Source: Cryptomeria japonica (lineage: Eukaryota; Streptophyta; Pinopsida; Cupressales; Cupressaceae). From it: DNA of 64,000 nt. The stretch covers positions 654,626,468 through 654,690,467 of the forward strand of contig NC_081409.1 of NCBI RefSeq assembly GCF_030272615.1. Direction: 5' to 3'. A program made the position numbers and the translations under genes. Of this stretch, positions 47,379-60,175 are shown piece after piece (the stretch's first letter is position 1; every line of letters begins with the position of its first letter). Below the pieces are notes generated by a model. It was not told the DNA's origin. It was given only the letters and a program-made list of their open reading frames with translations, and did not search any database.

Positions 47379-47576
47379 TGTAGTGTTATAAAATTGTGAC
47401 CCTAGCAATTTTTTATTGCATTAGGGTCCTCATGCATGTGAGATCGAATCCTCTAGCCTGATCAGAGACCGAAGATTTCTCAACCCTCAGAAACAGATTC
47501 TCTCTTGGCCTCTGCATCACACTGTCTGCACTCTTCCCTGGAGAAAAGGGTAGGACAGGGGTGTGGCACCACTATC
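47379..47576 (+). repeat. 3' LTR of element E, truncated by copia D
   Basis: TGTAGTGTTATAAAATTG matches the start of the 5' LTR at 32083. Homology continues to GGCACCACTATC, where the D LTR begins. The remainder of this LTR would lie beyond the window, after D, G and H. Confidence 0.9.
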
Positions 47577-48996
47577 TATTGGAATTTGCATGAAGATTGT
47601 ATTAATGATATGTTATGTTGTCATTGATGTGAATTAACCAGTAATGATATTGTTGATATTGTTGTAATATTGTTTTGTAACTAGTAGGAAGAGCTAAGTG
47701 AAGGAAACTATAACCGGTAGGTAAGTTTATCGAGTGAACCAGTATTTCTATGTATTGGAGAGTTAAACCGGTAAACCCTACCTATTGATTTTTATAAACC
47801 CTAACCGATTAAGTTTTGTGAATTGGTTATATTGGTTTATGATCTGATGATGAGTGGTAATGATTATGCCATGTGTGATTATTGTATGAAGAGAATCTCA
47901 AGTGATTTTGGCATGTTGATGAAACAATTTTTGTCTAGGGAATGAGCAAGTATATTGCATATAATGCAAAGCACGTGATGAGATACTAAGCTCGATGAAG
48001 CGGTGATCAAGGAGTTGTGGTTTTCTTGATTGATGTGTAGAGATTGCTATGTAATCCAACGGTCATACTTGAACCGAATTGTTTGTAATCTCTATGAGAG
48101 GATTAGGTTTTTGTTGTGTTACCAACCTAATTGATTTGTTTATAAGGTCGATGAATTGTTTAGTTTCAGAGCTGGAAAACGTTTAGTTGTGTGTGTAGTT
48201 GCCCAACTGGATGATGTATCTGTAGTTTGAATAAAGGCAGATAGGATCATGAAAAAGATCTGAAAAAGCAAGTGTAGTGCTATTCAAACAGATAAGAAAA
48301 CTCTTGTTGTTTTCTAACAATTACAACAAAATTGAAATCCCCTAACTAGGTAAGCTCTAACAAGCTTGGTTCTATTCAAATCTTCTAACAAGGTGATCCA
48401 TTAGCTTAGATTTTCAAATCCTCTATTGAGGTTACTCCTCATAGGGTATTGCTTCTACCAAGGCATTATAGTCAATCCCTTAACCGGGTGGTCCCTAATA
48501 GGATATGTTCTTAACAGGAGTTTTGTAAAGCTTTAATAGGTTTGGCTCCTAATAGGGTGAACTTCAGAAGAGTTCAAATAGTTATCTTGTGAGTCTCATC
48601 TCATCGTGGTTTTTCTCTTTTGGTTCTCCACATCAAAAATATTGTGTCAAGTGTTGAATGTTTTGTGGTTATGTTCTTATGGTTGATTTGCTTAACTACT
48701 TAATCCAGTTTGATCAGTCATGATAACCGGAAACATTGTGAAATGAAGTTTTACTACATAAGTAAAAGCATTTGTATGTTTATGAGTTTGAAGTTGTTTA
48801 CTGTTAATTTTTTGTAATAGTCAACCGGTTTATCTTAAGAGTCTTTTATCTTGACAGTGATATTGCATTGATAGTTTTAAGTTTACTTTGAGAGATTTAT
48901 TTTGAGATTGGTGAAGTTTGGAACAATTTTTCTATCTGCTGATTCACCCCCCCTCTCAGTAGTTGACCGGATTCTTATTCTTTCATCATACCATCA
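47577..48996 (+). repeat. 5' LTR of copia D
   Basis: Starts TATTGGAATTTGCATG (mutated from TGTTGGCATTTGCATG, as in the 3' copy) and ends ATACCATCA; 1420 bases. It includes a field of TAACAAGG / CTAATAGG repeats (about 48340-48560) and the box TGATTCACCCCCCCTCTCA near the end. Confidence 0.93.
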
Positions 48997-49011
48997 ATTG
49001 GTATCAAAGCA
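48997..49011 (+). promoter_or_regulatory. Primer binding site of copia D
   Basis: ATTGGTATCAAAGCA directly after the LTR, one change from the initiator-Met complement TGGTATCAGAGC. Confidence 0.9.
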
Positions 49012-49066
49012 TATCAGGCCCTCTAAAGTCTAAGCCTAGTAGCTTGAGGTAAAGATCTCGCAAATC

Positions 49067-52000
49067 ATGCTGAAGAAGGAAGGTTCGAAGTTTAATAGAG
49101 AGAACTATAGGATATGGAGTGAAAGAATGAAAATTTACATCAAGCGTCTAGGAAACCAATATTGGGAACATGTCAATACTAAATATATTGCACATACTGG
49201 GATTACGACTGATGATCAGAAGAAATAACTACAAGAACACAATCAAGCATTAGAGGCTATTATCAATTCTTTGTCTGATGTAGAGCATGTAGATGTTCAT
49301 GGTCTAGAGACTTCATATGAGGTATGGAAAAAACTTGAAGGGATTTATAGCGGTGATGAACATGTTAAGATTTCTAAAGAAGAGAGTCTAAGAGAGAAGT
49401 TTGATGACATGCGGATGGCTAAAGGTGAGAATATCCAACAGTATGGTGAAAGGATAAAAGAGATGGTTAGTGAAACTAAAAGTGTAGGAGGTAAAGTGGA
49501 AGATGCCACAGTGATTAGTAAGGTATTGAGAACCCTGCTACCAGTCTACGTTATCTAGGTTACAACCATTCAGGAGCTGAAATCTATTGACAAAACTAAG
49601 GTAACCCTTGACTCCATCATTGGCATGCTTATTGCTTCTGAATTGAATGGTTATGATGGTAGTGTACAAAAATCTGAGTTTGCATTTAGAGCTCCTATTT
49701 CTAACCCATCTATGAGGAAATGTAGAGATGTCAGTCACCATTATGAATCTAGATCTAATAGAGAAGCTGATGATGAAGATAGTTTAGTTGAGCTTGAAGC
49801 ATTGTTGGCCAAGCGGTTGCCTAGAGGCACTAGTAAATATAGAGGTAAATTACCTTTAAAAGGTTTTGCATGCAACAAGATTGGGCATATAGCTGCTAAC
49901 TATCCTAATGGTGAAAATAAGCACAAGTGAGAGAAATTCAAGAAGAATAAGGGTAAAGGAAAGAGAGATTGTCTTATTTTTGTTGATGGTGATGCTAATG
50001 AATATATTGTATTTGTAGCCATTAAAGAAGAAATATTTGATTAGAAGGCATTAGTATCAAGGATGGACAACTCTGATGATTGGATCATTGATAGTGGTTG
50101 TTCACATCACATGACTGCTGATTGGAGAAAATTTCTTTCTTTGAAGGAATTTGATGGCGGAGTTGTAAGATTTGGTAATGACTCACCCTGCATGGTTAAA
50201 GGTAAGGGATCTATTTCTCTTAATGGAAAGAGCAGTGTAGATGATGTCTACTAGGTTGAAGGTCTAAAACACAATCTTTTGAGTGTGGAACAACTCAATG
50301 ACAGAGGATACCCATTGGAGTTTAAAAATGGTATGTGCAAAATCTATGGGAGCCAAGGTGAGCTGATTGCAAGAGGGAAGCAAACTAAAGGTAACCTGTT
50401 TCACCTTAATCCTAAAGTTAGCAATTGTTTAATTGCAAAGATAGATAATAGTTGGCTTCAGCATAGGAGATTTTCTCATATAAACTTTGATAACATTGTT
50501 AAAGTGAGTAAGTCCAAGATAGTGAGAGGTTTGCCTCAGTTGGACAAACTGGTTAATGCTCTTTGTAAGGAATGTCAGTTGGGAAAGATGACATCCTCGA
50601 CTTTCAAGAGAAAATCCTTTCCAGAAAAGCATCTATTATATTTGGTTCATACAGATCTTTGTGGACCAATAAGGACAAAAAGTATTCAAGGTGACAAATA
50701 CTTTATGATCTTCACTGATGATTGCTCAAGGATGATGTGGGTCAAATTCTTGAAGGATAAGATTGAAGATTTTTGTAAGTTCAAGGCATTCAGGGCATTA
50801 GGTGAGAAGGAGAGCAAAAAAAAGATAAAATGTATGAGGACTGATCAAGGTGGTGAATTTAATTCTAAGGAATTCACTAGATATTAAGAAGAAAATGGTA
50901 TCAAACAAAAAATTTCTGCACCAAGGACAACACAGCAGAATGATATCACAGAGAGAAACAACTAGTCAGGTTTTGAAGCTGCTAGGATGTTGTTGATACA
51001 AGGAGGTGTAGCAAAACATTTTTGGAGAGAAGCTGTTAGCACAACTATCTATACAATGAACCGGGTTCTGGTAAAAAGAGGTAAGGACAAGACTCCTTAT
51101 GAATACTGGTATGGAAGTTCACCTGATGTTAGTTATTTCAAGGTATTTGGAAGCAATTTTTTTTATTAAGAGAGGTGATTATGTCAGCAAATTTGAGGCT
51201 AAAAGTGATGAAGGGATATTTCTTGGTTATTCCACCAAGAGTAAGGCCTACAAGTGTTTTAACAACCATACATAGAGAATTATTGAGAGTGTTGATGTTC
51301 GAGTGGATGTATATCCTAAAGTCTGAGAGGGAACCAGTTTGGAGAAAAAGGATGAAGATCCTTGCATTTTGTTTTTGGAACCAAAAACTGTGAAATCTGA
51401 AACCGGTAAAGCAAATACTGATGTACCAGTTCAACTGTAATAGATAAATTTAGAAGATGATGATAATGAATAAGTTGAACCTAAGGATAATGATCATGTT
51501 ATACCAAGATATGTGAGATTCAATCATAATCCGGAGTAGATTATTGGGAATAAGGATGATGGAGTACTAACAAGAAGAATTATCAGAGAGAATTCCTGCA
51601 TGATCTCCACTATTGAACCAAGAACTTCTAAGGAATCATTTGGTGATGATCATTGTGTTAAAGCAATGGAGGAATAATTAGATCAAATTGAGAAGAACAA
51701 CACATGGGCCCTAGTACCCCAACTGGTAAATAAAAATGTGATAGGTACTAAGTGGGTATTCAGGAACAAGTTGAATGAAGATGATGTTCTGGTTTGCAAC
51801 AAAGCTAGGTTGTTTTTCAAAGGTTATGCACAAGAGGAAGGAGAAGATTATGGTGAGACTTTTGCACCAGTGGCAAGACCGGAAAGTATCAGAACTTTAC
51901 TTGCATTTGCAACACATAATAAATTAAAGGTATACCATATGGATGTTAAATCAACATTTTTGAATGGGATACTAGAAGAAGAAGTATACATTGAGAAGCC

Positions 52001-53150
52001 AGATGGTTACACTTTGACTGATGAGAAAGATATGGTATGTAGATTGCATAAGGCTTGATATAAATTAAAGAAGGCACCAAGAGTATGGTATGAAAGGCTT
52101 CATACACATTTGATCAAGATAAGATTTCTAAGAACCAGTGATGATAGTAACATTTATCTCAAATTTGAAGGAGATAAAATACTGGTCAATGAAGTATTTG
52201 TAGATGATATCATATTTGGAGGAAATGATGACATGAGTAATGATTTTTTAGATGAAATAAAAAATGAGTTTGAAATGTCTTTAGTGGGGGAAATAAAAAA
52301 TTTCATAGGCTTGCAAGTATAGCAAATGAAGAATGGTATTTTCATCACACAATCTAAGTATGTGAAAGAGGTCTTGAAGATGTTTGGTATGAGTGACTGT
52401 AAACCAATAGGGACACCAATGGTTACAGGTTGTAAGTTTTCTAAGGAAGATGAATCCACATCTATTGTTGAGAAGAAATATAGGTCAATAATTGGAAAAT
52501 TGTACTATGTTGTTCACAGTAGACCAAATATAGCTCATGCGGTTGGTCTAGTTGCTAGATTCCAAAAGAATCCTAAGGAAATACATTTGATAGAAACCAA
52601 GAGGATTTTTAGATATCTGAAAGGTACTGTTGACTATGGATTATGGTATCCATATGGAGGGAACTTGTACTTGAAGGTGAACATAGATGCAAATTGGGCA
52701 AGAAATGTTGATGACAGGAAAAGCACAACCGGTGGAGCATTTCTTCTTGGAGGAAGAATTTCTTCATGGAGTAGTAAGAAGTAGAGTTGTACATCACAAT
52801 CTATTGCTGAAGCTGAGTATGTTGAAGCTTACATGAATTGTACATAGGATATCTGGATGAGGCACATTTTGGAAGGTTTTAAGATGAAGATTTCAGAACC
52901 TGTCAAAATCTTGTGTTATAATACAAGTGCCATAAATATTTCCAAAAACCTTGTTTTGCATGCACAAACCAAGCATATTGAATTGAAGTATCATTTCTTA
53001 AGGGAGAAAGTGCAGAGTAAAGATTTGATCTTGGAGCATGTTTCTACCAAGGAGAAGCTTGCATATATCTTTACTAAACCTCTACCTAAGACTACTTTTG
53101 ACTATCTTAGAAGTTAGCTAGGGGTTATACCCCTTCATGAGGTCAGTTGA
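49067..53150 (+). pseudogene. gag-pol of copia D, decayed
   Basis: ATG at 49067 (MLKKEGSKFNRENYRIW). The gag helical region includes MKIYIKRLGNQYWEHV and GENIQQYGERIKEMVSETK. The zinc knuckle near 49868 reads ACNKIGHIAANYP and has lost two Cys. Protease WIIDSGCSHHMTADW (about 50081) keeps DSG. The integrase core has FTDDCSRMMW, MRTDQGGEF and ITERNN, so the three acidic residues appear present. RT has [20 protein letters not shown] and FVDDIIFGGND; RNase H is near 52680-53110. It ends at TGA 53148-53150. Stops occur near 49227, 49557, 49928, 50043, 50252, 50885, 51676, 52056, 52321, 52782 and 52845. Closest relative in the window is element B. Confidence 0.92.
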
Positions 53151-53473
53151 GCATGATGTAGATTACATCAGTCTTGGAGCAACTTGCAGAATTTTTCAAA
53201 AGGATTGATGTAGAAGTGGATTTATTCCACAAGGGGAACATCAAGTTGCAGGTTGTTGATGCTGAAAAGTGAAATTTGACATTAAATGTTTTTCTTTCAA
53301 TTTGTCATTGCTGTCAAAGGGGGAGAAAAGCTATGTGATTTGTATGATTGACAGAGAGAAGGTATACAAGGTGAATACTTGGTAATGTAAACCAGGATTC
53401 CTATTCACAATCATAGCTCATAGTAAATAATGGTATTGATCTTTGTATTGCCATCAATGAGAAAGGGGGAGAT

Positions 53474-53764
53474 TGTTGGCATTTGCATGAAGATTGCATT
53501 AATGATATGTTATGTTGCCATTGATGTGAATTAACTGATAATGATAATGTTGATATTGTTGTAATATTGTTTTGTAACTGGTAGGAAGATATAAGTGAAG
53601 GAAATTGTAATTGCTAGGTAAGTTTGTGGATTGAACCGGTATTGCTATGTATTGGAGAGTTGAACAGTAAACCCTACCTATTATTTTTTATAAACCCTAA
53701 CCAATTAAGTTTTGTGAATTGGTTATATTGGTTTATGATCTGATGATAAGCAGTAATGATTATG
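53474..53764 (+). repeat. 3' LTR of copia D, truncated by element G
   Basis: Starts TGTTGGCATTTGCATG after the polypurine tract and follows the 5' LTR to AGTAATGATTATG, where G begins with TGTCACGAACCC. The missing part would follow G beyond the window. Confidence 0.93.
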
Positions 53765-56700
53765 TGTCACGAACCCTATTTTTCCATAATTCTTTAATTA
53801 GGAAAATAATATTTATTTTTCAAACGAAATTGAAATGAAATAAAAATAGAACTATTAATGAAATAAGATAGGATATCGAATGTACTGATATGATTTATAT
53901 ACAATTGAATGATCAGTAATAATTTTTATTGTAAATTGGGATCGTCATTGCTAATGAGAGATTGAGTGCAAAGTGAATGCAGGAACAGGTGAACAATGAT
54001 GAAGGCGAGAACATGGTTCAGGTAGAGTTGTCTTAGCTCTTGTATTTCATTACAATAGATGGAATCTCTCACACACCACATTAGGATTTATAATTTGCAT
54101 CTTGAAAAATTGATGATTTAAATGACCTTATCTGATTGTTTGTTCAAATTGAAATGATGAATTTGGAATGAGTAGTAGACTAATTTAAATATTTATACAT
54201 ATGCATTGATTGCATGATTTGAGTAGTGATTGAATTATATATAAGTTACATGAGTGACTGTGAAATATTATGCTTTATTGTTAAAAGAGATGAAATGTGT
54301 AAAGGATTCAAAAACAAATATTGACCCTAGGTTTTTATGTTCTTCTTGTTCAGATATGTATAATGTATGAAAAAGCGTACTTATGAGTTTACTTTTGTAA
54401 ATTGGGCAATATTATAAAATATATATATGTATATGAGAAATCGATTCAATCATATACATGTATATCTATATAATTATAAATATCCAATTATCGTGAAATA
54501 TGGTTACTTCATAAATTTTGTTAATATCTACATTAAAAATACTAACAAATCACATTGCAGTCACATACTTGATATGGTGGCAGGGATTTAATACCAGTCA
54601 TAGTTAAATCCACGTTGCAACTTTGGTTTCTCATGGACCATGTTGACCAACCCATGTACATGGTAGGCATTCAGAACTTTTGGTCTTGTAAAAAAATACG
54701 TGCAGATTTGAATTTAGTTAACCTTTCATATTTTTAGGAAGTTGTTTTTAGTAAAGTCAACTTAGTCTTGGAGTTAAAATCCACATGGATAATCTATAAT
54801 TATGGACTTAACAACTATGGTGGTTGGTGTCCTAAAGTAGGTAATGTATAACTTTGCATGGTGAACACATAAGAATTCAAAACCATTTAGGACTATTATG
54901 TTGCAATAAAACCATGAGTGGTGTCATTTAGAATCAATCCACCACTAAGAGAGATAGCTCGAAAGTAGGAAAGAGGGTAGATGACAACACTATATATAGA
55001 CCATTAAGTTGGAAGAGAAGAGGAGGTGAGATGCAACAAAGGATTAGAGAATGGAATGAAGAAGAGAAAAATAGTGGAGATTTAGATGTGTTTTATGATC
55101 AAGTCATAATCATCTCAGATTTACATTGAATTTCAGAGTAAGGTTAGAGATAAAAGAGATAGAAAAGGAAAGGGAGGATAGAGTTAGTAGAAGAATCAAC
55201 AGTTGGGGAACAACAAAGAGTTTGTGAACCATATTGAAAAAGAGAATAGACAAATGTGAAGAGGAAAGCAAGTCCATCACCTCAAGCCAGTAACAAGAGC
55301 ATAAGGAGGTAGGATCTACTTTAATTCTTTGGTCATTATGCAAGGATAGTGAATGAGTCATGAAGTTATACAATGTTTACTAGAGTGAATTTTGATTGAG
55401 ACAAGCCATGATTAGAACAAAATTGTTTGAAATCTCTTTAGAATAGTCTTATAGAGAAATGTATTATGAGGTACATATGATAAAATAACTATGAACATGC
55501 ATGGAAGATGCTAAAGAGTGGTAGGAATTGTATTATAGGTTGCTTTAGATATTCTTTAAAGGATGATCTAGTTTTAGACTTATGCAATATTCCAATGAAA
55601 GAGTTAGAGTCGTGAAAGGAATCATTATTAATTATTTAAAATTATGTTCATGTAAATATAGATACAATAGTGAAATATTTTCTTAAAGTTTGTTGATAAA
55701 CTTAGTGAAACTCTCATTAATTAGATCACCCAATCGTCTAGAAATAAAGTAAGAGGATAGAGAGAGAAACTTTGAGATTGAACCATAAAAAAGATGGAAT
55801 AATAGGATAACGACTTATTAAATAGTGAAGTTATTTTGATATCATAAAGAGAAGACTTACACTTTCAAATTAGATCCTCGCATGAAAAGTAAAGATGGTT
55901 ATCGAGTGTCTCATTTGAAAAGCCTTATAGATAGGTGTTTTATGAACTTGCATCACATTAGATTGCTGTTATGGAAAATTAGTGAAGTCGGTGTGTTAAG
56001 TTTTAAATCATGAAAGTCACATATTAGTATTAAACTAAATATGATGTTTTGAGAAAAGAGGTAAATTAACCATGACATGTGGAAAGATAGAGAGAGTTTA
56101 AACGAGATAAACTTAGAATTCTAAACCATAAGAAATGGAATGCATGTTAATGATTATGCTATTTAAATGTTTTGATAATTGAATAAAAGAATGTGTACTC
56201 ATTTTATTCAATTTATATGTAAGATACATACATGTGTTACACCTTAATATTTTAATCTTGTTTATAAATTGCTTGAAATATAGAAGCAAAAGATTGTTTT
56301 CTTTCAGATGTATATTTGTTTATCTATGAAAGAATGCTTCTTGTCAGATAGGATTGGATTAACAAAAGCTTGGTTCTCTCTCTATTTCTATTCAATGAAA
56401 GATTGTCTTCCTTAAACATTATATTAATATCTTATGAGATATAGGAAGCTAGAATTGAAAAGATGAAAGATTGTCTTTTGTATATATTTTATTCTAGATT
56501 TATATGAACAAAGTGAGATAGGCATGTGTTTGTGGAAAGTTACCTTCCAAGATGGGTGTCGAATGTGGATTATAGAGAGAATAGTTGTTTTTTCCAACTC
56601 TTTTTGATGTGCATGGCATTATACTCGGCCGAGTAATCTTTTGAATTATCCATAGAAATAGATTGAATTCTTTATTTTATGCTCTCTACCACATCCTTGA

Positions 56701-57234
56701 ATGATAGTGAATGCTTGTTTCTTAAAAGAATTAGAAAAATAAAAATGCTTGTATCATCTAGGCATGCACAAGATTCCATCTTGCCTTTCGAATTCTTTTG
56801 CTAAGAAATTCATGCAGGGTCGGGTATTCTTGATTGACCAAGAATTCTAGGAAAGCATAAGCTTCAAGGTTGGGCAGAAAAAGTGCCTGAACCTTGTTCT
56901 CGTCTTCATGCTAAAGATTTCATTGGTGATAGCTTGGGTTGCAAATCAATGGATGCATCTGACCCTTTACTTTGTATTATTTATTATTGAACTTACGACA
57001 AATTGAAATGTGTAAGTATTGTATGATTGAGATACTACTTTTATCGAATTATAGAATAAAGAATCTTTATCTTTTATAGAAAATTTGTGTTTATTACGAT
57101 TTAAATGGAATGATCAAATGAATCTATGGATGGAAATTTGGAATTGAATAGACTTATTAATTGATCTATGTGTTTATTTAAGAATAAAGAGTATTTCAGA
57201 TACTATTGAAGTTATCTCAATTTACGCCTTTACA
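53765..57234 (+). repeat. 5' LTR of element G
   Basis: Starts TGTCACGAACCCTATTTT and ends CGCCTTTACA. It lacks a 589-base segment present in the 3' LTR (junction at about 54530). All frames within are shadows, including one at 55110-55373 that recurs at 62387-62665. Confidence 0.92.
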
Positions 57235-57237
57235 TTT

Positions 57238-57250
57238 TGGTATCAGAGTG
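57238..57250 (+). promoter_or_regulatory. Primer binding site of element G
   Basis: TGGTATCAGAGTG three bases after the LTR, the initiator-Met type complement. Confidence 0.85.
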
Positions 57251-59239
57251 TAGTTTATAACTCTGGGGCCTATGAGTCCACTTCATAAATGATGTCATGT
57301 GCTTGACAAACTTGCTATTGGATATTTAATGCATGAAACTTGAAAACAAAGGAGCACAAAGCCTTTTACAAGGTGAATTGATGACAACAACCTAAAAGAA
57401 GGAGGATGGGTGATTAAGGAAGAAATATTTCCCTCCTACTATGAAATGAATTCAGGATATTCAAGAAGAGAATTATAAGGTTGAAGAAGGCAGTTGTTTA
57501 CTTCTAGGATGAAAGAAGAAAGGAATCAACTCCTAAAACAAGAAAGAAGAAATAGCTAAGCAAGCTGAGTAGGGTAACGAAAATCCCATCTACCATTCCC
57601 TTGGGAGAGAAGAATAGTTAGACTATCCTATTGAGGAGATAGATGAAGAATATCTATATGAGTATCTCCCTACTAAGTCAACTATATTTAGTTCAGATAA
57701 GTTGAAAGGATGTACCCATTTGTTTCCATGAGAAGAGATATAAATTTGGGTGATATCATTTATGGACAATCGATAAGTAAAGTTTTTTTTTGCAAAATCA
57801 ACATGGTGTCCGGATAGATTGAGAAAGAGTATCTCCTAGAATGACATACTTAATGGACACATTCGTTGGATGATAGTTTAATTGAGTAAGAGTTGGGTAC
57901 TTATATAGTAAAGTTGTAAGTTGAGATTTTATTGATATACAAGTGATGGTTGTTATTAGAACCTAGATGGTTGAGATGCTTGATTTATTAGACTGATAAC
58001 TATTCTAACTTATCTCTTGCAAAAGATATTATTCTATGTCTATAGTGTACAAGGTAGGTACTATATGGATAAGAATTATGGATGATATGATGAAATCTTC
58101 ATAGGACTTAGTATTCTAGTTTGTGTCCTTATCTTCATACATGAAATTGTAGGTACTATGTTTTATACTCTCTCTTGCACACTCTAGAAAAGATACCCCA
58201 AGGTGTTGTAACACCCCTTCATATGTGATTAGTCCTAGTTACTCAGTGCATTTGATATGTATTTAGTTTGATGCTTTATTGGGTTTATTGATGAATTATT
58301 TGATCATTGATTTTTGGATTAGTTGTCTTTTGGTTACATATTGCATTTCGTCCTTATCATGATCATAGTGAACCCCTAATGGTATGCCCAAGAGAGTAAG
58401 AGTAGAGAGTGTACCAAACATAGGTATTATGTCAGTTTGGACAATAATACCATGTGTTGTGTTATTTTAGTTTGAGTAAATTTCATGTGTGGAATAAGAG
58501 AATAGACCTTGCAAAGGAAAATAAATTTTATATACATATTTAGTAGATAGACAAATTCAAATTAGTTCATCAATTATATGAGATCTTACTTAGTTTTTAC
58601 CTTCGAGATCATGTGACCATGAAAAATGTCTTTTTCTATAATATGTTTTGGAGTCTTAAACATTCAAGAATATATCGTCTTTGGCACAAAAACACATTTG
58701 AGATAATCAAGTATAAGGTTGTGCTAGTAGTTGTATAACATATGTTATGATGTTAGGAAATTTTTTGTCAGCATGGTTGCCTTGTTATTTGTTGATTAAG
58801 AGAATACTAAGTAATTTGGAAATCTTATGGATTGATAGAAGTTTGAGGTATGAAGCAGATTGAGTTGGTTGGTATAGTTGGAAATAAAAAGGAAGTCAAA
58901 TGATGGGTTTTCATAGATCAAGGAAATTTATCTACCATGTTTACTATAAATTCAAACTTGAGATAACAATAGATGCAGAATCACATGGAAGAAAAACATT
59001 ATTGAGGTTTTGAAAGTAGATACTTTGGATCATAGATTTGATAGATTTGAGAAAACAACTTGAGGGTAATTAAGAATGTCAATGAAGGATGTACACACTT
59101 AGAGGCGAAAACTTGAACAAGTTAATATTGCACTCTATTTAGAAAATTTGGAAATATCTAGTTAATCTAGAGATTGTTGATAAAGATGGGATGAAACCAA
59201 GAACTTTGGAAAAGGTAGTTGAGTATGTGGTACAATGTT
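57251..59239 (+). other. Decayed internal region of G, no domain recognised
   Basis: About 2 kb with stops in all frames. I cannot identify gag, protease or RT here. It probably combines deletion and mutation of the 5' two thirds of the polyprotein. Confidence 0.5.
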
Positions 59240-60175
59240 TATCAAGTGAAAGATGAGCATGACCGTGCAATAGGACTTTTATATCAAACCTGAGTATAGG
59301 TGGTAGAAAATCAATATGAAATTTATTCAAGAATTGCTTTTGACTAAGAACAAGCATGGTATTATAGTTGGATAGTGTCAACGGATTGATAGAGATTGCA
59401 TATTTTGTACTTGGATATATATAAAGATGAATCACTAAATCTTGTGAAGACATTTACTCATTCAACTTATCAATTGCATAGAGTTTCAAAAATATAAATA
59501 TCAAATAGGAATGTTTGGATGACATTTTAGAATTGGACAATATTGAATATATCTTTGGAAATAAATTAAATAAGCATGACATCTTTACATAGATGACCGA
59601 ATGGAAAAATAGAAAGAGTTAATCGGGTTGTGGAAAATTCATTTTGATATATCGCATGAATTAGAAATATGAATGGAAGAAATATTTGCCTTTGGACTGA
59701 GTTGGCATACAACAAAATCTTTTCATATGTTTTTAAGGAATGATACCCATTATGATGCTTACAACATAAATGACAAACATTTGTCAGTTGAGATAGAATA
59801 AAGATAGAATCATCATTGGTTCTAATATGCTTAAAAGAAATGAATGAGAAAATGAAATTGATCAAGGATATATTGGAAGAGATAGTCAACAGACAAGAAA
59901 AAGCTATGATAATAGAAATGAAACTCTTAGATAATTGTTACTGAAGAAGAAATTATTTTGAGGGAGAAGCCTCATAAGAGATTTATTTTATAGAGAAAAA
60001 AGTCAAAGTTGGTACCAAGATATATGGGACCCTTTGATGTGCTGGAAGTATGAATCCAATTGCTTATGGATATAGGATCTAGGAATAGTGCTAGTGGAGC
60101 ACATCCAAATTCTTGATCGAAGTAGCGTTAAGACTACTTAGCAGAGATTTCACTCAGTATTGGATCTAGTGGGAC
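59240..60175 (+). pseudogene. Integrase remnant of element G
   Basis: Translated fragments in shifting frames match the gypsy integrase order. MKFIQELLLTKNKHGIIV (about 59318-59365) lies where the core usually reads MDFV..LP.T...HD.I. PNGKIERVNRVVENS (about 59598-59640) is the QTER.N block with its catalytic Glu, followed by LAYNK. LVPRYMGPFDVLE (about 60010-60050) is the C-terminal GPF motif, and VEHIQILDRSSVKTT (about 60090-60135) is the tail often seen at the end of these proteins. Stops and frameshifts throughout make it non-functional. Confidence 0.7.

Larger units (their letters stand above)
32083..47576 (+). mobile_element. Non-autonomous Ty3/gypsy-type element E, split by F and cut by D
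   Basis: A plus-strand element: 5' LTR 32083-33321, primer site at 33325-33340, a leader interrupted by F (33748-42450), a gag-protease region 43154-46624, a polypurine tract at 47364-47378, and a 3' LTR from 47379 that is broken off at 47576 by copia D. Neither strand of the internal region shows RT, RNase H or integrase. Primer site and polypurine tract match those of F, so the two are related. Confidence 0.85.
47577..53764 (+). mobile_element. Ty1/copia LTR retrotransposon D, 3' LTR cut by G
   Basis: A plus-strand element with 5' LTR 47577-48996, primer site, gag-pol 49067-53150, a polypurine tract GAGAAAGGGGGAGAT at 53459-53473 and a partial 3' LTR 53474-53764. It sits in the 3' LTR of E. 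Its gag and pol resemble B. Many in-frame stops show it is old. Confidence 0.93.

Noticed and set aside
55110-55373. An 87-codon minus-strand frame, repeated at 62387-62665
   Set aside because: Both copies are the same LTR position of G; duplication comes from the LTRs, and no domain is visible.
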